A stretch of 64,000 bases of DNA from GCA-2684655 sp045105235 (GTDB lineage Bacteria; Planctomycetota; UBA1135; UBA2386): contig JBGCDH010000028.1 in NCBI GenBank assembly GCA_045105235.1, positions 1 to 64,000 of the forward strand, read 5' to 3'. Shown in pieces: positions 8,629 through 17,737 of this stretch; position 1 is the first letter of the stretch; each line of letters begins with the position of its first letter. The notes below the pieces were generated by a model. The model did not search any database. It saw only the letters and a program-made list of their open reading frames with translations, and was not told where the DNA came from. Made by a program: the position numbers and the translations under genes.

Positions 8629-9173
8629 GTGAACTCTCCGCGGAACGTGTCGACATCGAGGGCTTCGAGCCAGTCTTTCATGCCTTCGGTCCACACCAGT
8701 GTCTCTTCCTTGACGACGCCTGCCTGGATCAGGTGGTGCACCGTCTCGAGCGATACCGGTCCCTTTTGTTCGTCGCCGATGGCGTAGAACCAGATCGAGT
8801 CCGAACCCGCGGTCACCAGCGTCTGCGCCCGGTTGCCGAGTTCGGGCGGCTGTGAGGTGTCGACGCCGAGCTGCTTGTCGTGGGTCGTCAAGCGGGCTTC
8901 AACGTGGCTGTGCCGCTGGTCTGCGACCTGACGCTCCTTGCGCAACTGCTCGCGCAGGCGGCGTGCCTCGGTGCTGCGGCGGCGGTCCTTCGCCTCTTCG
9001 GCCTTGAGGTCCGGCAGCACCAGCAGCAGGACCAGCGCAAAGCACTGGATGATCAGGCCGAGTAGGACCCAGGCGATGACGTTCCGGCCACGGTGGTAGG
9101 CGATGATCCCGCTGATCGCAGCGAAGAGGACCGCGCTGGTTTCGTTGATCTGGATGTTGGCGTCGAGCAGCAT
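8625..9173 (-). CDS. membrane protein with coiled coil and C-terminal GYF_2-like domain
   Basis: 182 residues if started at the ATG at 9173; an upstream reading to 9236 would overlap the DUF2752 gene. Two closely spaced hydrophobic stretches near residues 12-52 are followed by a charged, probably coiled-coil segment (KAEEAKDRRRSTEARRLREQ). The C-terminal 60 residues contain WFYAIGDEQKGPVS and TLVWTEGMKDW, matching the GYF_2 pattern (W-Y, then GP, then W-G-M-W), a likely peptide-binding module. Its stop overlaps the next gene's start. Family of the C-terminal domain is fairly sure. Confidence 0.8.
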   Translation of the reverse strand: MLLDANIQINETSAVLFAAISGIIAYHRGRNVIAWVLLGLIIQCFALVLLLVLPDLKAEEAKDRRRSTEARRLREQLRKERQVADQRHSHVEARLTTHDKQLGVDTSQPPELGNRAQTLVTAGSDSIWFYAIGDEQKGPVSLETVHHLIQAGVVKEETLVWTEGMKDWLEALDVDTFRGEFT

Positions 9174-9207
9174 GGTGGAGCAAGCGGGCGTCGTCGGTGG
9201 GCAAATC

Positions 9208-9684
9208 CTACAGGTGGCGAAGCCAGCGAAGGGCATAGCCGGCCAATACGGCGAACGCGAAGCTCAGGTAGCCAAGCCGCTGCAGGCGCCGGTGGAAAGG
9301 GGCTTCGAGCCCGCGGCGAATTATGTCTAGATGGACGGAAAAGGTGCCGACCAGCAGGGCAGCCACGGCCAGGCCGGCGGGGTGGAACTCCCAGGCGTCG
9401 GCAGGCCGACCCTGCAGGGTGGCGGAGGTTGCGCGCACGAGGCCGCAGCCCGGGCAGGCGTGCTCGCCCAGGCCCGTGCCGACGGGGCAGCGCGGGCCGC
9501 GCAGGCCGAACCAGGTGGCCCCGTCAGGCTCGACGTTGGCGAGGATGCCGGCCAGCAGCGACAGGCCCGAGAGGCTCAGCCAAAACCATGCGCGGAAGCG
9601 CCAGGGGCGTGGCTGCGCCGGCGGCGGTGCGGAAGACTGCGGCGGCAGGTCAGGTGGAGAAGCGGCGGGCCGCACGTCGGGCAT
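9208..9684 (-). CDS. DUF2752 family membrane protein
   Basis: 158 residues. A Pro-rich cytoplasmic start (about 1-27) precedes a helix at about 32-50. Then comes the DUF2752 signature CPGCGLVRA (usually CPGCGLTRA), with an additional Cys a few residues before, and two more hydrophobic segments. The family is common in Gram-negatives and Bacteroidetes, with no settled function; the cysteines suggest metal or redox chemistry but that is inference. Gap to the next gene on the same strand is 34 bases. Confidence 0.85.
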   Translation of the reverse strand: MPDVRPAASPPDLPPQSSAPPPAQPRPWRFRAWFWLSLSGLSLLAGILANVEPDGATWFGLRGPRCPVGTGLGEHACPGCGLVRATSATLQGRPADAWEFHPAGLAVAALLVGTFSVHLDIIRRGLEAPFHRRLQRLGYLSFAFAVLAGYALRWLRHL

Positions 9685-9759
9685 TCCACGAGTCTAGACG
9701 GAGCCGGGCCGCTGGTGCTCGGCGAAGGTCGCGCGGCGACGCTGGCGTAGCGGCTCCGG

Positions 9760-10152
9760 CTAGGCGGTGTCGTTGGGCGGGCCACCGTCTGTGCCTGCAG
9801 CGTCGCGGTCCGCGACGTCGTCGGGATCGGCTTCGTCCACCGACTTGAGCACGTCAATATCCAGCTTGCCGTCGGCGACGCCATCGAGCACGTCGAGCTC
9901 GGCCATGGTCGCCTGCACATCGGCGCGCGACAGGGTGCCTTTCTCGTCGAGTTTGGCCAGGACGCTGCCGAGGACAAGAGTCACGTAGCCCAAGTCCTCG
10001 CGCAGATCGGTGACGTCATTCGCGAGGTCTTGGATCAGAGCGTTGCGGCGCTGGCTGGCGCGCCGCCGCGCCCGTCGACGACCGCGCTGCATGTCGTCGA
10101 CGCGGTTTGCGTGATGCGTTTGAGACCCGAAGAACCACGTGGGTAGTGTCAT
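9760..10152 (-). CDS. small soluble protein, paralogue of the 10183-10500 product
   Basis: 130 residues. Starts MTLPTWFFG, then a strongly basic stretch (RGRRRARRRASQRR), then a helical region and the motif AKLDEKGTLSRADVQATMAELD, ending in an acidic Asp/Ala/Thr tail. About half of the central 75 residues match the neighbouring gene at 10183-10500, so the two are tandem paralogues. I do not recognise the family. No transmembrane segment. Confidence 0.75.
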   Translation of the reverse strand: MTLPTWFFGSQTHHANRVDDMQRGRRRARRRASQRRNALIQDLANDVTDLREDLGYVTLVLGSVLAKLDEKGTLSRADVQATMAELDVLDGVADGKLDIDVLKSVDEADPDDVADRDAAGTDGGPPNDTA

Positions 10153-10182
10153 GACGGTCGCTGGGGTAGGGACTCGCTGAGG

Positions 10183-10500
10183 CTAGGACTGCATGCCCTT
10201 GAGCACGTTGACATCGAGTCGGCCGTCGGCGACGCCATCGATTTCATCGATCTCGGCCATCGCGGCCTTGATGTCGGCGCGCGACACGGTGCCCTTCTCG
10301 TCGAGCTTCGCCATGACGCTTGCCAGCACCAAAGACGCAAAGCCGAGGTCCTGTTCGAGGCTCTCGATGCGCTTCTCCAGCGCGTTGACGGTCGCGTTTT
10401 GGCGCTGCGTGCTTCTGCGGCTGCCGCGCTGCTGTTCGGTTAGCTTGCGCAGGTGAGAGGCTTGCGCCTGCTCGGGGAAGAACCAGTCGAAAAGACTCAT
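10183..10500 (-). CDS. small soluble protein, paralogue of the 9760-10152 product
   Basis: 105 residues from the ATG at 10500; the frame is open further upstream but that part shows no conservation. Begins MSLFDWFFPEQAQ, then a basic stretch, a probable short coiled coil (NALEKRIESLEQDLGFASLVLASVMAKLDEKG) and SRADIKAAMAEIDEIDGVADGRLDVNVLKG. The start (WFF), the basic block and the AKLDEKGT-SRAD motif are shared with its downstream neighbour 30 bases away. Function unknown. Confidence 0.75.
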   Translation of the reverse strand: MSLFDWFFPEQAQASHLRKLTEQQRGSRRSTQRQNATVNALEKRIESLEQDLGFASLVLASVMAKLDEKGTVSRADIKAAMAEIDEIDGVADGRLDVNVLKGMQS

Positions 10501-10681
10501 GGCTATGGTTGTGCCACTGCGAGTGGCGGCTGTCGAGATTGTCAGAACGAGTCGCTCGTGGTGTGGAGCAGAAATCGACCGGCCTTTTCGCGGCCCGTGA
10601 CGACGCTCGCGCGGTTGCTTCGGCAATTGCAAGCCTCGCCGCGCAGTCACGCATCAGCGTGCATTCGTCGGAATCACGCCA

Positions 10682-12235
10682 CTAGCGGCCGTTTCGCCGG
10701 GTCGAGCCCTTGCCGCGCTCTTTGTCCCGCACCAGCCGGATCATCAGGTCGTGGTTGTCGGGCTCGATCTCCAAAGCCAGCTCACGCATGCGCGCGATCT
10801 CGTCCTTGTTGTCGTGCAGGCTTTCCATCGTATCGGCGAGATACATCCACAGGCGGCCCTGCAGCGGATCCAGCTCGAGCGCCTTTTCAAACTGCACCTT
10901 GGCCTCGGCGTGCTTGCCCTTGCGGGACAGCGCGCGGCCATAGCCGAAGTGCGTCAGCGCGTTGTTGTCGCCCATCTCGAGCGCCGTCTTGTAGTAGCGC
11001 TGCGCCTTGATCGGCATGCCGCGGCCGAGCGCGATGTCGCCGGCATTGCGGAAGCCCGGGCCGCTCGCGGCCTTCAGGCCCTTGACGTATTCGTGCCACG
11101 GCTTTTCGAGCTCCGCAAGGTCGGAGACTTTGAGGAACTTCTTGAACACCTCGATGACGACTTCGGGCTCACACTTCTTGATGTCGTAGAAGTGCGGGAT
11201 GCGCTCGATCTTCGAGTCGCGCCCAAGCGCCAGATAGAACTTCTTGAAGGCCTTCTCGGTCTTCTTGTTCGACATCAGGTAGTGCACAAAGCTCCAGCCC
11301 CAGGCGTAGTGCACGGCGTTGAACTGCTGCTGCGGTAGCTCGATCAGGTCCTGCAAACCCTGCCACTCGTCGCGGCGGATCGAGTCCTGGATCATCGCCA
11401 GTCGGCCTTCCTGCAGGTTGCCGACGATCATCTTCTTTTTGACCGGGTCCCACTCGCTGGCGCCGTAGTACTCGGCCAGCGACTCGTTGATCCAGCTTGG
11501 GTAGTGGAACTTCGGGTCGATCAGGTGGGTCAGGTAGTGGTTCGCCTCATGGAACATGACGTCCTGCGTCAGCCCCTCGTCGAGTCGTTCGTAGTAGAAG
11601 TTCAGCTCGATGGGTTTGACGAAGCGGAAGTAGCCGATGACGCCGGGCGGCGCTCCCGAGACCTGCTGGTAGTACTCCGAGTCGTGGTAGAAGCAGACCT
11701 TCAGTCGCTTCATGCCGCGCGGCTTCTTGATGCCCCACTGCTTGGTGAAGGTCTTGAAGTAGACCTCCATCATCTCGGCGTAGCGCTCCATCACGACCGG
11801 GTCGATGGTGTAATGGAACTCGAAGTTCTTGCTCTTGAGCACGTGGTGGTTGCGCCAGATGCGGTGCTCCTTGGCCTCCGCGATGCGCTTTTGACGCGTC
11901 GAGCGGCGTTTGGCGAGCTCCTTGGCGCGCTTCTTCTCCGGTATCCATTTGCCTTCGAAGAACACTTCGCCCTTTTCGATGCGCACCAAATCGGCGTCGC
12001 TCCAGCCCTGCTCGGCTGCGTCCATTTCAAAGGCAGAGCACTCGCGGATCATGGCCTTGGGCACGATGACGTCGCCGTGCTGGTAGTGGATCACCGCGCC
12101 TTGCTCGTGCTTCTCGATCTTCTTGTCGATCACGAAGCGGCCGTCGGTCAGCTGCAGGCTGTCCTGGGCGAAGGCGAGCGGTGCTGTGGCCGCGAGCGCG
12201 GCCAGCGAGAGAAACAATCGGTTGCGCATCGTCAT
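10682..12235 (-). CDS. secreted gluzincin-like peptidase with C-terminal TPR (DUF1570/peptidase_MA type)
   Basis: 517 residues. Start is the ATG at 12235, which overlaps the upstream stop by one base (TGATG). A signal peptide ends at FAQ (about residue 23). A zinc-peptidase core carries HEANH at 229-233 and WINESLAEYYG, putting the third ligand Glu near 251, 18 residues on, as in gluzincins. The C-terminal part has at least two TPR-like repeats (about 420-490) and a basic tail. Function is probably extracytoplasmic peptidase or scaffold; substrate unknown. The upstream gene encodes a paralogue lacking the zinc motif. Confidence 0.82.
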   Translation of the reverse strand: MTMRNRLFLSLAALAATAPLAFAQDSLQLTDGRFVIDKKIEKHEQGAVIHYQHGDVIVPKAMIRECSAFEMDAAEQGWSDADLVRIEKGEVFFEGKWIPEKKRAKELAKRRSTRQKRIAEAKEHRIWRNHHVLKSKNFEFHYTIDPVVMERYAEMMEVYFKTFTKQWGIKKPRGMKRLKVCFYHDSEYYQQVSGAPPGVIGYFRFVKPIELNFYYERLDEGLTQDVMFHEANHYLTHLIDPKFHYPSWINESLAEYYGASEWDPVKKKMIVGNLQEGRLAMIQDSIRRDEWQGLQDLIELPQQQFNAVHYAWGWSFVHYLMSNKKTEKAFKKFYLALGRDSKIERIPHFYDIKKCEPEVVIEVFKKFLKVSDLAELEKPWHEYVKGLKAASGPGFRNAGDIALGRGMPIKAQRYYKTALEMGDNNALTHFGYGRALSRKGKHAEAKVQFEKALELDPLQGRLWMYLADTMESLHDNKDEIARMRELALEIEPDNHDLMIRLVRDKERGKGSTRRNGR

Positions 12236-13929
12236 CACTTGCCCTTCTTGACGAACTTGGCGTAGGCCTTTTCGTGCTTCTCCCATTTCTTGTCGGTCAT
12301 CGAAGCAAACACCATTTCGTTGATTTCCTTCTGCAGCTGCTTGGCGCGCTCCTTGGTGCGCTTCGAATATTCCTTTTGCTGCGCTTCCTCTTCCTCTTCG
12401 GTCTCGGCCGACTTGTGATCGAGTTTGAGCCAGTCCTTGCCGTGGCCTTCGGCGACCGCAATCGTGGCTTCGAAGTAGGTGTAGAGGAAGTCCTTGAACG
12501 CCTTCTCGTTCTTGCCGGGGCCGAGCACGTAGCGCAGCGCCTGCGACGCTGCGTAGTTGGCGCGGTTGTCCTTGTTGCGCATCTTGGTGAACTGCGCCTC
12601 GCTCATCGTTAGCAGATCCTGCAGCTTGGGCAGCTTGCCGTCGCGGTGCATCTGGCGCGCTTCGTCGCGGGCCCAGCCGTCGACCTTGAAGTCGAGCTTG
12701 CGTCCCTTGACGTAGACTTCGCTGACGTAGTTGTCGACCGCCCAGGTCAGCCAGTAGGGCGTGTAGCTGATGATGTGCGAATCTTTCTCCTGCAGGAAGT
12801 GCCGCAGGATGCCGCCGAACAGGATGCTGACGTCGCGGCCGCTGTTGCCGTTGGACGTGTCGAAGTAGGTGCCGATCTCTTGGTCCGCGCCGGATAGCGC
12901 CCAGCCGGTCGAGTTCGACGAGTCGAAGTGGAAGGCTTTGTATTCATCAAAGTCCTTGCACAGGCGCAGCACCGGGCGCCGCACGTAGTCTTCGCCGAGT
13001 TCGCCGAAGCGCTTCTCGCACCACGTGTAGAACAGCTCCGCGCCCTTGACCATCTTCTCGGAGAACTTCTTGTCGGCGTGGCTGACGACGAAGAAGTGCT
13101 TGGACTCGCTCATTGCCCAGCCGTCTGGGGTCAGCTTGCGCACGCGGCGGTGGTGGTCCGCCTCCATGTCCTTGCGGATTTCGGTGCGCTCTTCGATCGG
13201 GCGCTTGTCCCATTCGCTGCGGAACGCCGTCCACAGCCGGGTGGAGGTGCGGCGACCGCCCTTCTTGCCGGTGATCGAGGCTTCGGTCGCGCCGACGGGC
13301 TCGACAAAGCGGATGCTGTCGAGGCAGCGGCGGATGTGCTTCTCGACCTTGTCCTTACGGTCTTCGAGCGCTTCAAATTCGACGGCGAGTTCGAACGTGG
13401 GGCGGCGGAAGACGACGCTGTAGAGGTGCAGCTTCGGCTCGCTCTTGTGCACGTCGATTTCGCACATCAAGCAGTCGCTGCCGCCGATCGTGTCTTCGTC
13501 TTCCTTGCTGAAGAAGAAGCCCGTGCGGTGACGTTTGACGTAGTCGCGGTAGCCCTGGTAGGGCGTCGAGCCGATGCCAACGAAAGTGGTCTTGCCGTCT
13601 TCGCTCTCGTGAACTTCCTGGCCGCTGCTCTTCTTGGCCTTTTCGGAAAACACGATCACGCGCATCAGCGGCTTGTGCTCGCGGTTCCAGTCGCGGTCCT
13701 TGGATAGGTAGGACTTGTCGCTGAGGAACTTGGCTGCGATCCACTTCTCGTCGATCTGCAGCGGCACTTCGCTAAACCCCGGCGGGATGGTCAGCGCGAT
13801 GCCGAACTTCTCGTGGGACCATTTGCGGCCCTTGAGTTCTTGGGCGGGCAGCAGCGTGATCGCAAACGCCGCGCAGGATGCGGCAAGCAGTCTGGTGGTG
13901 TGCAGTGGTGTTCTTTGGTGGGGCATCAT
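12235..13929 (-). CDS. secreted peptidase_MA/DUF1570-like protein lacking the HExxH site
   Basis: 564 residues, one of the few genes here with a clear Shine-Dalgarno (AGGAG about seven bases upstream of the ATG at 13929). The signal peptide ends near LLPAQ (about residue 30). An N-terminal domain of about 170 residues precedes a region related to the downstream gene. The stretch ILRHFLQEKDSHII followed by YWLTWAVDNYVSEVY aligns with the neighbour's HEANH and NESLAEYY segments, but the His-Glu pair is absent. The C-terminus is very rich in Lys and Glu, with a probable coiled coil. Likely a non-catalytic partner; this role is inferred. Confidence 0.8.
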   Translation of the reverse strand: MMPHQRTPLHTTRLLAASCAAFAITLLPAQELKGRKWSHEKFGIALTIPPGFSEVPLQIDEKWIAAKFLSDKSYLSKDRDWNREHKPLMRVIVFSEKAKKSSGQEVHESEDGKTTFVGIGSTPYQGYRDYVKRHRTGFFFSKEDEDTIGGSDCLMCEIDVHKSEPKLHLYSVVFRRPTFELAVEFEALEDRKDKVEKHIRRCLDSIRFVEPVGATEASITGKKGGRRTSTRLWTAFRSEWDKRPIEERTEIRKDMEADHHRRVRKLTPDGWAMSESKHFFVVSHADKKFSEKMVKGAELFYTWCEKRFGELGEDYVRRPVLRLCKDFDEYKAFHFDSSNSTGWALSGADQEIGTYFDTSNGNSGRDVSILFGGILRHFLQEKDSHIISYTPYWLTWAVDNYVSEVYVKGRKLDFKVDGWARDEARQMHRDGKLPKLQDLLTMSEAQFTKMRNKDNRANYAASQALRYVLGPGKNEKAFKDFLYTYFEATIAVAEGHGKDWLKLDHKSAETEEEEEAQQKEYSKRTKERAKQLQKEINEMVFASMTDKKWEKHEKAYAKFVKKGK

Positions 13930-14423
13930 TCAACTCTCCTGGAGATCTTCCTTTTCCCGTAGCGAGCCTAACGCTGGCGCGCGCCAAATGGCAGTCGGTC
14001 TACCCACACGGGCACTGCAGCAAGCAGCAGCGTCGGTGGGTGCGAGGAGTGCGATGGGGCGTGGCGCATGTTGGTTGCGGGAGGCCATGGTGTCTGGCGC
14101 ATGACATGTGGGACATGTCGTGGCACGCATGGACGTCTCACAAACCGGGCGAGTTCCCGCGGGCTTTGCAACGAGAACGCATCAGTTCGGGCGATATTCT
14201 CCGATTGCGGTCCGGCTTCCGGCCGTGGTAGCGCGAGAAGCGCCGCGCGCTCGGCCCCATGTCCGGTCATGCCGGACGAATTTCGGCTAGCCAGATGCCA
14301 GCCGGCGGCTAGCCAGACTCCAGCCGGCGGCCAGCCAGACTCCAGCCGGCGGCCAGCCAGACTCCGGCCGGCGGCCAGCCACCAGCCCGCCCTCCGCTGC
14401 GCATCTCTGCTGCCCGCCGGGGG
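13930..14423. other. intergenic region between two minus-strand genes
   Basis: 494 bases without a supportable gene. The part next to 13929 holds that gene's leader and Shine-Dalgarno and presumably its promoter, though I could not pick a convincing -10/-35 pair. The part next to pyrG is a 22-bp tandem repeat (14290-14398). Short open frames here have repeat-derived or unconserved products. Confidence 0.6.
14290..14398 (-). repeat. 22-bp tandem repeat 3' of pyrG
   Basis: Four consecutive 22-base units start at 14290, 14312, 14334 and 14356, each beginning AGCCAG and ending CCGGCGGC followed by C or T. The middle two are identical and a partial fifth follows. The array ends 26 bases from the pyrG stop (14424-14426). 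The unit length is not a multiple of three, so it is not coding. GGCTAGCC and GCCGGC palindromes could form small hairpins. Confidence 0.92.
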
Positions 14424-16043
<1,620 letters not shown>

Positions 16044-16107
16044 AGGGAGCGAAGCAGTTGTTTTGGGCTTTGGGTCATCGTCAGGATGCGGTCGGCGTTG
16101 GGAGGGG

Positions 16108-16845
16108 CTAGTTGGCGGCGAGGCGCTGCAAGAACGCGTTGTAGTCGCTGCGGGTCTCGATGCCCCACGGGCTGCCGTGGGCGTCGAGAACGTGCATGGC
16201 GATGTCGTTTTCGAGGAAGCGCAGCTGCTCGAGGCTCTCGGCTTCGGCGAGGCCGCTGCTCGGCAAGCCTGGCACGCGCAGCAGGGTGTCGCGCGCGAAG
16301 CCGTAGACGCCGATATGTCGATGGATCGGATACGGCGACTCGGCGTTCTTGACGAACGGGATCGCGCTGCGGCTAAAGTAGAGGGCCTTGCCGTTGCCGC
16401 CACGCACGACCTTGACGACGTTTTCGTCGGCGATGGTCGCGGCGTCGGATAGCTCGGCGGACAGCGTGTTGCAGACGGCCTCGCCGTCGAGCAGCTGGGC
16501 GATCAGCGCCTCGAGATCCTGCGGCGCCACTTCGGGCCAGTCGCCCTGGATGTCGAGCACGGCCTCGCAGTCCAGGCTGCGCGCCGCTTCGGCACAGCGC
16601 TCGCTACCGGTGCGGCAGGCCGGGCTTGTGCGCACGACTTCGTAGCCTCGCTGCCTGGCGGCCGCCTCGACGCGGTCGTCGTCAGTCGCAACGCAAACCA
16701 GGTCGATGTTGGCCGCCTTCTTGGCCTGATCGCAGGTGTGCAAAAAGAGTGGCTGGCCGCTTTCCTCGAGCAGGGCTTTGCCCGGCAGGCGCTGGCTGCC
16801 GACCCGCACCGGGATGATGGCGAGTGCCGCGACCTTGCCGCTCAT
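16108..16845 (-). CDS. kdsB: CMP-Kdo synthetase-like cytidylyltransferase
   Basis: Probable 3-deoxy-manno-octulosonate cytidylyltransferase activating Kdo for LPS. 245 residues, ATG at 16845 overlapping the upstream lipoprotein stop (ATGA). The nucleotide loop PVRVGSQRLPGKAL fits the family (usually PAR-aSTRLPGKPL). Two signature sites differ: the usual SGTDR is TGSER, and the usual QGDEP is QGDWP. YFSRSAIPF and HIGVYGF are typical. It could therefore be a divergent KdsB or an enzyme for another keto-sugar acid. Sixty-two bases separate it from pyrG. Confidence 0.83.
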   Translation of the reverse strand: MSGKVAALAIIPVRVGSQRLPGKALLEESGQPLFLHTCDQAKKAANIDLVCVATDDDRVEAAARQRGYEVVRTSPACRTGSERCAEAARSLDCEAVLDIQGDWPEVAPQDLEALIAQLLDGEAVCNTLSAELSDAATIADENVVKVVRGGNGKALYFSRSAIPFVKNAESPYPIHRHIGVYGFARDTLLRVPGLPSSGLAEAESLEQLRFLENDIAMHVLDAHGSPWGIETRSDYNAFLQRLAAN

Positions 16846-17453
16846 CGTCGTTCTCCGCCGTCGTTCTTGGCGCCGCCGGCCGTGCCGCGGTCGTTTTTCG
16901 GGAGTTGGTCGAGCCGGTCGCGCGCCTTGCGCGCCTTGCGGGACGCCTCGATGGCATCGCTGTCCCAGCCCTGGCGCCGGTCGCTGTGGAAGGCGGTGTT
17001 GCCGTTGTACAGGGCCATGAAGTAGTTGCGAACGTCGCGGAACGCGGCCTCGCGCGGGTCGGTGAAGCTGCCCCGGCGGGCCCAGGTCCACGTGCGGCCT
17101 GCGTTCTGCAGCTGCACGACTTCGCGGGCGTCGTTGGGGGTGCGCGGCAGCGCATGCTGCCACAGCTCCTCGAGGCTCAGCACGTCGCACAGCGCCTGCA
17201 GCTCGGCGTCTGGCACGACCTTGCGGCCGGTATCGTCCGAGCGGCTGTAGGCTTCGGCAGGCGGCACGTAGCTCTCGTTTTGCAGCGTCAGGGTGAGGCC
17301 GCCGCTGGCGACCATCGCGAGGGTGCACGGCTCTCCCTCACGCACGACCACGGGGCGGCTCACGGTCGGTTTGGCCGGGCCTGAGGCGGCGCATCCGGCG
17401 AGACCCGTCGCAACGAGCAGGAGCAGCGAACGAACCAACACCTGAGCGACCAT
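16842..17453 (-). CDS. lipoprotein of unknown function
   Basis: 203 residues. N-terminal signal with lipobox LAGC (Cys near residue 21). Middle region is polar with no family I recognise; it includes DVLSLEELWQHALPRTPNDAREVVQLQNAGRTWTW-type sequence, and the end is a basic, disordered tail (KARKARDRLDQLPKNDRGTAGG). Its stop overlaps the kdsB-like start, so it probably heads the lipoprotein-kdsB-pyrG unit. It is divergent from pyruvate carboxylase across 284 bases that must hold promoters for both, though I could not choose motifs confidently. Confidence 0.78.
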   Translation of the reverse strand: MVAQVLVRSLLLLVATGLAGCAASGPAKPTVSRPVVVREGEPCTLAMVASGGLTLTLQNESYVPPAEAYSRSDDTGRKVVPDAELQALCDVLSLEELWQHALPRTPNDAREVVQLQNAGRTWTWARRGSFTDPREAAFRDVRNYFMALYNGNTAFHSDRRQGWDSDAIEASRKARKARDRLDQLPKNDRGTAGGAKNDGGERR

Positions 17454-17737
17454 TTCGGGACCCTAGGTTATCGCGTCGTCGTCGCGAAGAAATAGCGCTC
17501 TGCAGTCTCGGCGCATGTGTGTTGGATCCTGCCCTTCCACCCGTTGCCAGCTCGGTGGTTATTCACACTCTCTCCACTGAGTCTGCAGGCCGGTCGTGCC
17601 GTAGCGTCCCGCGTTCTCGGCATGCCGCGTGCCAGCGCTGCGATTTGCGACGGGTTCAGTCTCGGTCGCGGCCGTGCCGAAAAAGAGGGATTGGTAGCTG
17701 CGGCACTCGGATTGGTCGCCCTACCGTGGATTACGCC

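Noticed and set aside
14108..14290. Short plus-strand open frame between pyrG and the 13929 gene
   Set aside because: Sixty codons, no Shine-Dalgarno, unconserved composition and overlap with the upstream region of a minus-strand gene.
14290..14398. Possible CRISPR array after pyrG
   Set aside because: Units are contiguous with no unique spacers and no cas genes nearby; it is a tandem repeat.
16044..16403. Longer start for pyrG
   Set aside because: The extra residues are unrelated to CTP synthase and overlap the kdsB-like gene; the family start MTKYLFVTGG fits the ATG at 16043.
17519..17737. Longer start for pyruvate carboxylase
   Set aside because: The additional 73 residues carry no signal or conserved sequence, and the known N-terminus of the biotin carboxylase domain fits the ATG at 17738.
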